Shown in pieces: positions 59,679-64,000 of a stretch of DNA of 64,000 nt. The position numbers and the translations under genes were made by a program. The notes under the pieces are model-generated. The model was not told the origin of the DNA. It did no database searches and was given only the letters and a program-made list of their open reading frames with translations. Each line of letters opens with the position of its first letter. Position 1 is the stretch's first letter. The stretch lies in contig JAWPMV010000004.1 of the NCBI GenBank assembly GCA_033391075.1, forward strand, positions 118,642-182,641, given 5' to 3'. The DNA comes from Bacteroidia bacterium (lineage in GTDB: Bacteria > Bacteroidota > Bacteroidia > J057).

Positions 59679-61085
59679 TCACTTTTTCACAAAAGAGGAA
59701 AAGTATGGATACTCAGGATGAAGGATTTGGATAAAATATTTTCCTGAGGGGAGTTGTTGGAGCGGAATCAGTTGCAGTTGGGATTCTCCTTCTTTTAATG
59801 GGCTTTGCAAAAGGACTTTCCCATATATATCACAAAGCCTGAGTTCTCCTCCTTGCCAATCGGGACCCTGTAAATTGATTGTCAGATAATCATTTGCTGG
59901 ATTGGGGTAGAGGAGAGGATCGCTAGAATTTTCAGAGAGCTGTAGTTCGAGAATTGAGCTATAACTGCTTTCACCATTGATATTGGTATGCTTGAGCCGG
60001 TAATAAATTTTTTGATCGACTTGATATGCAGATAGTTTATCTCTATACAGATAATTCTCGGATTTCTGTTTGAATTCAATATAAGGAGCAGTGTAAATAT
60101 TTTGAAAGATGCGCGAATCCAACGAACGTTCGATTTGTAGAAGATCTTCCGGATCATTGCTTGTTTGTTTCCAACTGATCTGAGCATATAGACCTTGTTT
60201 TTGAACTTCCAGGTCTTCCCATCCCAAATCCAGGGTAGGCCCACTGCTGAAAACTTCATCTCCCACATTGTAGCGTTTCATATTTGCTCCACTAACAGCA
60301 GCTGAATATCCCCGTAAATGGGTGGAGTCGGAGCTTACACAGTTGGAAACAAATCTGTATTTAAGCCGGAAAGTGTGCGAATTTCCTGTGTGTTTACTTA
60401 CGCTGCTGTAATAGAGTTGATCCTCATCCCCGACCAGGATTTCAGTTACTTCTGAATATTCTACAATGCTACTGACTAGTTGATAACAATCTGCATCAAA
60501 ATCCAGGTTACCTGCCGGCTGAATAATTACCGGGTTACCAGCTTTTGTGCTACCTATAGAATATTCCATTTCTACTTCTACCGTATCTCCAATACCCACT
60601 CCCGCCAGGAGCTCTGTTCCAATTATGGTGCCGCCAGCCCCAGCATCTATAGTAGAAACGGTAGTTAGGGTCTCTGTAAGACTTGCCGTATCGCCACTTG
60701 CTTCGAACAACTTGATGCTAAGGTCTGAACTTGCTCCTATGCTTGAACAGTCATAATAGATATACCAGAAAATGGACTTACAATCCCCTGCTGAAAGTAA
60801 TCCTATTGTTTGGTCTGCTAACTGACCTGCGGCCAGTCCAAAATTTGCATTTGTGAAATCCTCAAGGCGAGCTGTTACATTCGATAAATCGGAAGAACCA
60901 TTATTACATACTTCAAAGGAAACATAGGCAGCATGAGGCTCTTCATCACAACCTTTGTTATTGTCTACTAACAAGCTTGGGCCTGAAGTCAGGCTGATCG
61001 ACAGATCGGAAGGATCTAAAGCTATCCCCACTGTGGTGGCGAATGTCGCACATATACCATATACCAGACTCGTAAGAACTGTCAT
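59679..61085 (-). CDS. Secreted T9SS-sorted surface protein
   Basis: A 468-residue protein. The N-terminus is a hydrophobic signal-like stretch (TSLVYGICATFATTVGIAL). The body is beta-rich with conserved-looking Cys (NNKGCDEEPHAAYVSFEVCN, GDCKSIFWYIYYDCSS), resembling Ig-like or DUF11-type adhesion domains. The C-terminus from SSDPLLYPNPANDYLTINL to HPEYPYFSSFVKK is a T9SS type A sorting domain. No enzyme motif is seen; a surface or matrix role is likely. It is upstream of the TetR gene on the same strand and divergent from the ECF sigma gene. Confidence 0.75.
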   Translation of the reverse strand: MTVLTSLVYGICATFATTVGIALDPSDLSISLTSGPSLLVDNNKGCDEEPHAAYVSFEVCNNGSSDLSNVTARLEDFTNANFGLAAGQLADQTIGLLSAGDCKSIFWYIYYDCSSIGASSDLSIKLFEASGDTASLTETLTTVSTIDAGAGGTIIGTELLAGVGIGDTVEVEMEYSIGSTKAGNPVIIQPAGNLDFDADCYQLVSSIVEYSEVTEILVGDEDQLYYSSVSKHTGNSHTFRLKYRFVSNCVSSDSTHLRGYSAAVSGANMKRYNVGDEVFSSGPTLDLGWEDLEVQKQGLYAQISWKQTSNDPEDLLQIERSLDSRIFQNIYTAPYIEFKQKSENYLYRDKLSAYQVDQKIYYRLKHTNINGESSYSSILELQLSENSSDPLLYPNPANDYLTINLQGPDWQGGELRLCDIYGKVLLQSPLKEGESQLQLIPLQQLPSGKYFIQILHPEYPYFSSFVKK

Positions 61086-61410
61086 AAACCTTTTGTCTTA
61101 AATGAAGGCTGTTGCCTGAATCGGAACGCAGACCTAGAAAGAAATATGTAATGAAGTAGATGTGGGAATAAGCATTGACTTTAAATGAAGTACGTAAATA
61201 TGGAAATAAATACTATTACGAAAAATCGTAATTAAGTGCTTTTCTAACAGAGGAATAGACAGCTGATTTTATTGAAGTGGACTTTAGGGTAGGGGTGAGA
61301 AGATCCTGGATGGTGGGCGAATCATTTAATGACAATTCCCCTTCAAAATTCAAGTGATTAATTTCCCGGTCAAGCGCAAATAAATTCTATTTCCTACCTT
61401 TAGTGCTGAG
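61086..61410. other. Divergent 325-nt intergenic region with a palindrome
   Basis: It must hold promoters for the T9SS protein and for the ECF sigma gene. ATTACGA (61215-61221) and TCGTAAT (61226-61232) form a perfect 7-bp dyad around four A, a candidate operator. TACCTTTA (61395-61402) just before the sigma ATG resembles a Bacteroidota -7 box. No gene is seen. Confidence 0.4.
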
Positions 61411-61965
61411 ATGTCTCAGCAATTATCACAGAACTCCTTTGACAAACAGCAATTTGAAGTCCTCTTCAAATCGCACTTTACCCATCTCTGCAATTTTGCA
61501 CGCCAATTTGTCTTCGATGAGGAAGTCGCTCAGGACATCGTACAAAAGGTCTTCATCTCCCTTTGGGAAAAACGAGAAGAAATCGATCCCACACTTTCTA
61601 TCAAATCCTACCTATTTACTGCAGTCCGAAACAAATGCCTGAATCACATCCGGGACGAGAAGAAATATCGATCTCAGGTCCTCGATCTGGATCATGCGGA
61701 TTTTGAGATTGCTGTTGAGGAGGATCATTTTGGAGAAGAGGAACTCAAACAGAAAATCGAAGCTGCCCTCGCAAGCCTTCCGCCTAAATGTAGGCAGGTT
61801 TTTGAGATGAGCAGATTTCAACAAATGAAGTACAAGGAAATTGCCGAGGAACTTGAGCTTTCGCAGAAAACTGTGGAAGCCCATATGAGCAAAGCCATGA
61901 AAATTTTACGGGAAGTATTGGGCCCCTATTTCTGGCTCTTAGTGCTCATGATAAGAAATGTGTAA
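61411..61965 (+). CDS. ECF RNA polymerase sigma-70 factor (Bacteroides expansion type)
   Basis: A 184-residue sigma factor. Region 2: KSHFTHLCNFARQFVFDEEV and AQDIVQKVFISLWEKREEID. Region 4: LPPKCRQVFEMSRFQQMKYK, EIAEELELSQKTVEAHMSKA. It is followed 78 nt later by a FecR-type anti-sigma gene and then a TonB receptor gene with an STN domain, the classical transmembrane signalling cassette in which ligand binding at the receptor releases the sigma factor. It probably directs transcription of the receptor locus. Confidence 0.93.
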   Translation: MSQQLSQNSFDKQQFEVLFKSHFTHLCNFARQFVFDEEVAQDIVQKVFISLWEKREEIDPTLSIKSYLFTAVRNKCLNHIRDEKKYRSQVLDLDHADFEIAVEEDHFGEEELKQKIEAALASLPPKCRQVFEMSRFQQMKYKEIAEELELSQKTVEAHMSKAMKILREVLGPYFWLLVLMIRNV

Positions 61966-62043
61966 AAAAATGATCACCGGACTAAGGGTAGAGATATCTT
62001 TTTGGGTAGTAAAGGTAGATCAGGCCGAAATCGAGACTGAATC

Positions 62044-63042
62044 ATGGAAAAACAGGACATACATACACATCATTCCGAACTCATAAGTCGCTATTTGAGT
62101 GGGAATGCCAGTGATGCAGAAGTGCAGGAACTGGAGGCATGGGTATTGGCTGATCCGCAGAACCAGGAAGTTTTTAAAAACTTCAAAAAAGCCTGGATCT
62201 TATCCGGAATGAAGGAAAATCCTGTTTCTGTGGACGTGAATAAGAATTGGGAACAGCTACTCGGACAGATTGAACCTCAGGCGAAAGTGCTGGAGATGAA
62301 GAAGCCCTTCTATACTCAGAGATGGCTGGGAGTTGCTGCAGCGGTATTAGTGCTTATGATTCTCTCGATTTTCTTATGGAGAAATATCTTGAGTTCTGAA
62401 CCATATTATGCGCAGACCTTTGATGAGATTGAGGAAGTACAGCTCGAAGATGGAAGTACCGTTACGCTTAATCAACGATCCTTCTTGAGTTTCGCGAATG
62501 AGGAGAAAGGAAATATCCGCAAAGTGGGATTGAAAGGCGACGCATTTTTTGATGTGGCCCGAGACACTGCTCGTCCTTTTATCATAGAAACTCAAAATGT
62601 AGAGATTGAAGTATTGGGAACTTCCTTTTATGTAGACGCTCGGGAGGAATTGGGCGAAATTCAGGTCATCGTCGAATCGGGTAGGGTAGCGGTGAGAAGT
62701 GGTGGCAAGGAAGAGATTTTGACTGCCAATGAGAAAGCTGTTTTTACCAAATCTAATGGTGCTTTGGACAAACAGGAAAATGATGATGCCAATTATCTCT
62801 CCATCAAAGATCAACAACTTTCTTTTGAGGAAAGCCCGCTTGAAGAAGTCATTTTTGCCCTGCAGCGCCAATACCATGAAGAGATGGAAATAGTAAATCC
62901 TGAATTGATGGACTGTCCTTTAACGGCAAACTTTTCAAAGAAAGCGCTTCGAGATATTCTGGATGTTATAGAAGAATCTCTGGGAGTTCAGGCTAAAAGA
63001 GAGCGGGGAAAGATCATTTTCAAAGGAACATGCAATAAATAG
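62044..63042 (+). CDS. FecR-family anti-sigma factor
   Basis: A 332-residue inner-membrane regulator. The cytoplasmic N-terminus (LISRYLSGNASDAEVQELEA, FKNFKKAWILSG) binds sigma; one membrane helix lies near residues 96-116 (WLGVAAAVLVLMILSIFLW). The periplasmic FecR domain follows: VQLEDGSTVTLNQRSFLSFA, VGLKGDAFFDVARDTARPFI, IEVLGTSFYVDAREE, and a C-terminal DUF4974-like part (EESPLEEVIFALQRQYHEEM, DILDVIEESLGVQAKRERGK). It is downstream of the ECF sigma gene and upstream of the STN receptor gene, its expected signalling partner. Confidence 0.93.
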   Translation: MEKQDIHTHHSELISRYLSGNASDAEVQELEAWVLADPQNQEVFKNFKKAWILSGMKENPVSVDVNKNWEQLLGQIEPQAKVLEMKKPFYTQRWLGVAAAVLVLMILSIFLWRNILSSEPYYAQTFDEIEEVQLEDGSTVTLNQRSFLSFANEEKGNIRKVGLKGDAFFDVARDTARPFIIETQNVEIEVLGTSFYVDAREELGEIQVIVESGRVAVRSGGKEEILTANEKAVFTKSNGALDKQENDDANYLSIKDQQLSFEESPLEEVIFALQRQYHEEMEIVNPELMDCPLTANFSKKALRDILDVIEESLGVQAKRERGKIIFKGTCNK

Positions 63043-63078
63043 AAACGAGGTAATGCATGCTCCGCAAACACAGATCAC

Positions 63079-64000
63079 ATGCAAAAAATCCTTGTATACC
63101 TAATTCTTGCTCAGTTTTTCTGTAGCCAGCTCTATGCGCAGGTTAATAGTCCTAGGATCAATATCGAACGATCCAGGATTACTGTTGGAGAGCTCCTGGA
63201 GGAGATTAGCGAGCAATCCGCTTATGAATTTTCCTACAACTCTCGCCTGATCGATACCCGGGAACCCATTTCCTTTTCTGCTAATAACATCAGTCTTACA
63301 GAATGTCTGGATCGGCTTTCCGAGAAGCTCAATATCCGTTACCGTATTTTTGATGATCAAATTGTTCTCACTTCTGCACGAAGAAATAAGAGGCGACACC
63401 TGATTCTCTCAGGCTTTTTATCGGATCGGACTTCGGGAGAAAGTTTAATAGGAGCTACGGTCCATGCATTAGGAACTTCTTTTGGAACCTTTACCAATGA
63501 GTTTGGGTATTATTCGCTTCCGCTGGAAAAGGGAAATTATACCATTGCCTATTCTCACGTAGGCTATAAAAGACAAGAACAAGCCATCCTTCTGGAAGTA
63601 TCGGAACAACAAAATGTCTCCATTTCTCCAGTCAGTTTTGACATGCCGGAGGTTGTAATTGCTCCTCCTTTGGAGGATATTCTCAATAAAAAGCAATTGG
63701 ATGCCATGGAACTCTCGCCCGAAGTCCTTAACAATATGCCGGAATTCGCAGGAGAAAGTGGATTGGTAAAAGGCCTGCAAAGCCTCCCCGGCCTCAAAGC
63801 AGATGGGGATGGTTCGGCCTATTTTTATGCAAGAGGAGGAGAAAGGGATCAAAATCTGATCATAGTCGATGATGCACCCATTTACAATCCTTCTCACCTC
63901 TTTGGTTTTTATTCCATGGTGATCCCGGATTTCACCAAAAGCATCAGGGTTTATAAGGGGGATATGCCGGCCAGTATGGGAGATCGCCTTTCTTCTATCA
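63079..64000 (+). CDS. TonB-dependent receptor with STN domain (partial, runs off right edge)
   Basis: The first 307 codons are present from the ATG at 63079. Signal peptide about 1-20 (VYLILAQFFCSQLYAQ). STN domain about 25-95 (ERSRITVGELLEEISEQSAY, LSEKLNIRYRIFDDQIVLTS), which contacts FecR. CarboxypepD_reg-like domain about 105-185 (LSGFLSDRTSGESLIGATVH), then a plug: VKGLQSLPGLKADGDGSAYF, YARGGERDQNLIIVDDAPIY, YKGDMPASMGDRLSSI. It is part of an ECF-FecR-receptor cassette and probably imports a ligand that also signals its own expression. The barrel is not in the window. Confidence 0.93.
   Translation, partial: MQKILVYLILAQFFCSQLYAQVNSPRINIERSRITVGELLEEISEQSAYEFSYNSRLIDTREPISFSANNISLTECLDRLSEKLNIRYRIFDDQIVLTSARRNKRRHLILSGFLSDRTSGESLIGATVHALGTSFGTFTNEFGYYSLPLEKGNYTIAYSHVGYKRQEQAILLEVSEQQNVSISPVSFDMPEVVIAPPLEDILNKKQLDAMELSPEVLNNMPEFAGESGLVKGLQSLPGLKADGDGSAYFYARGGERDQNLIIVDDAPIYNPSHLFGFYSMVIPDFTKSIRVYKGDMPASMGDRLSSI

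Overview
The window reads as a chromosomal segment of a Bacteroidota bacterium. The evidence is several proteins ending in type IX secretion (T9SS) sorting domains, TonB-dependent receptors of the CarboxypepD_reg/STN and OMP_b-brl types, an ECF sigma/FecR/receptor cassette, LytS/LytTR sensor-regulator pairs, SprB-type repeats, and little visible Shine-Dalgarno signal before starts. A marine or polymer-degrading member of Saprospirales or Cytophagales is a guess from the sulfatases, DUF1501/DUF1800 pair and T9SS cargo; no rRNA, tRNA, CRISPR array, integrase or transposase was seen.

Layout. 1-6.2 kb: start of a Tat-type oxidoreductase (minus), a lipoprotein beta-propeller/HEAT/cytochrome c protein, and a DUF1501/DUF1800 pair. 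6.3-14.7 kb: OPT transporter overlapping a sulfatase-HEAT protein, a T9SS surface protein, then a second sulfatase followed by mannonate dehydratase, suggesting uptake and breakdown of sulfated, uronate-containing sugars. 14.8-24.2 kb: caspase-like protein, a three-gene secreted operon (LVIVD protein, His/Met-rich YncE-like propeller, NTF2-like protein), an alpha/beta hydrolase, a PQQ-type lipoprotein dehydrogenase and a membrane AraC regulator. 24.4-28.3 kb: L-serine dehydratase, a dispersed palindromic repeat, a sodium-dependent transporter and a GNAT acetyltransferase. 28.3-36 kb: two LytS-type kinase/LytTR regulator pairs flanking an outer-membrane receptor, with two copies of an unusual hairpin built of 8-bp repeats. 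36-49.7 kb: amidase, CotH-like protein, SprB-repeat protein, TonB receptor, tail-collar protein, beta-barrel proteins, an SDR, a PcfJ-domain protein and a sigma-like factor.

49.7-59.5 kb is the most interesting region: nine tightly spaced minus-strand genes beginning with a TetR regulator, then acyl-CoA carboxylase beta subunit, a clear homologue of linalool dehydratase/isomerase (Ldi), the biotin-carrying alpha subunit, an atypical enoyl-CoA hydratase, a BKACE beta-keto acid cleavage enzyme, an alpha/beta hydrolase and two SDRs. The composition resembles the acyclic terpene utilisation (atu) and leucine/isovalerate (liu) clusters of Pseudomonas, but with an Ldi gene placed between the two carboxylase subunit genes. 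I infer a previously undescribed monoterpenol or branched isoprenoid catabolic operon; the acyl-CoA dehydrogenase and acyl-CoA synthetase such a pathway needs are not in the window.

59.7-64 kb: another T9SS surface protein, and a divergent ECF sigma factor, FecR anti-sigma factor and the start of an STN-domain TonB receptor that runs off the right edge.
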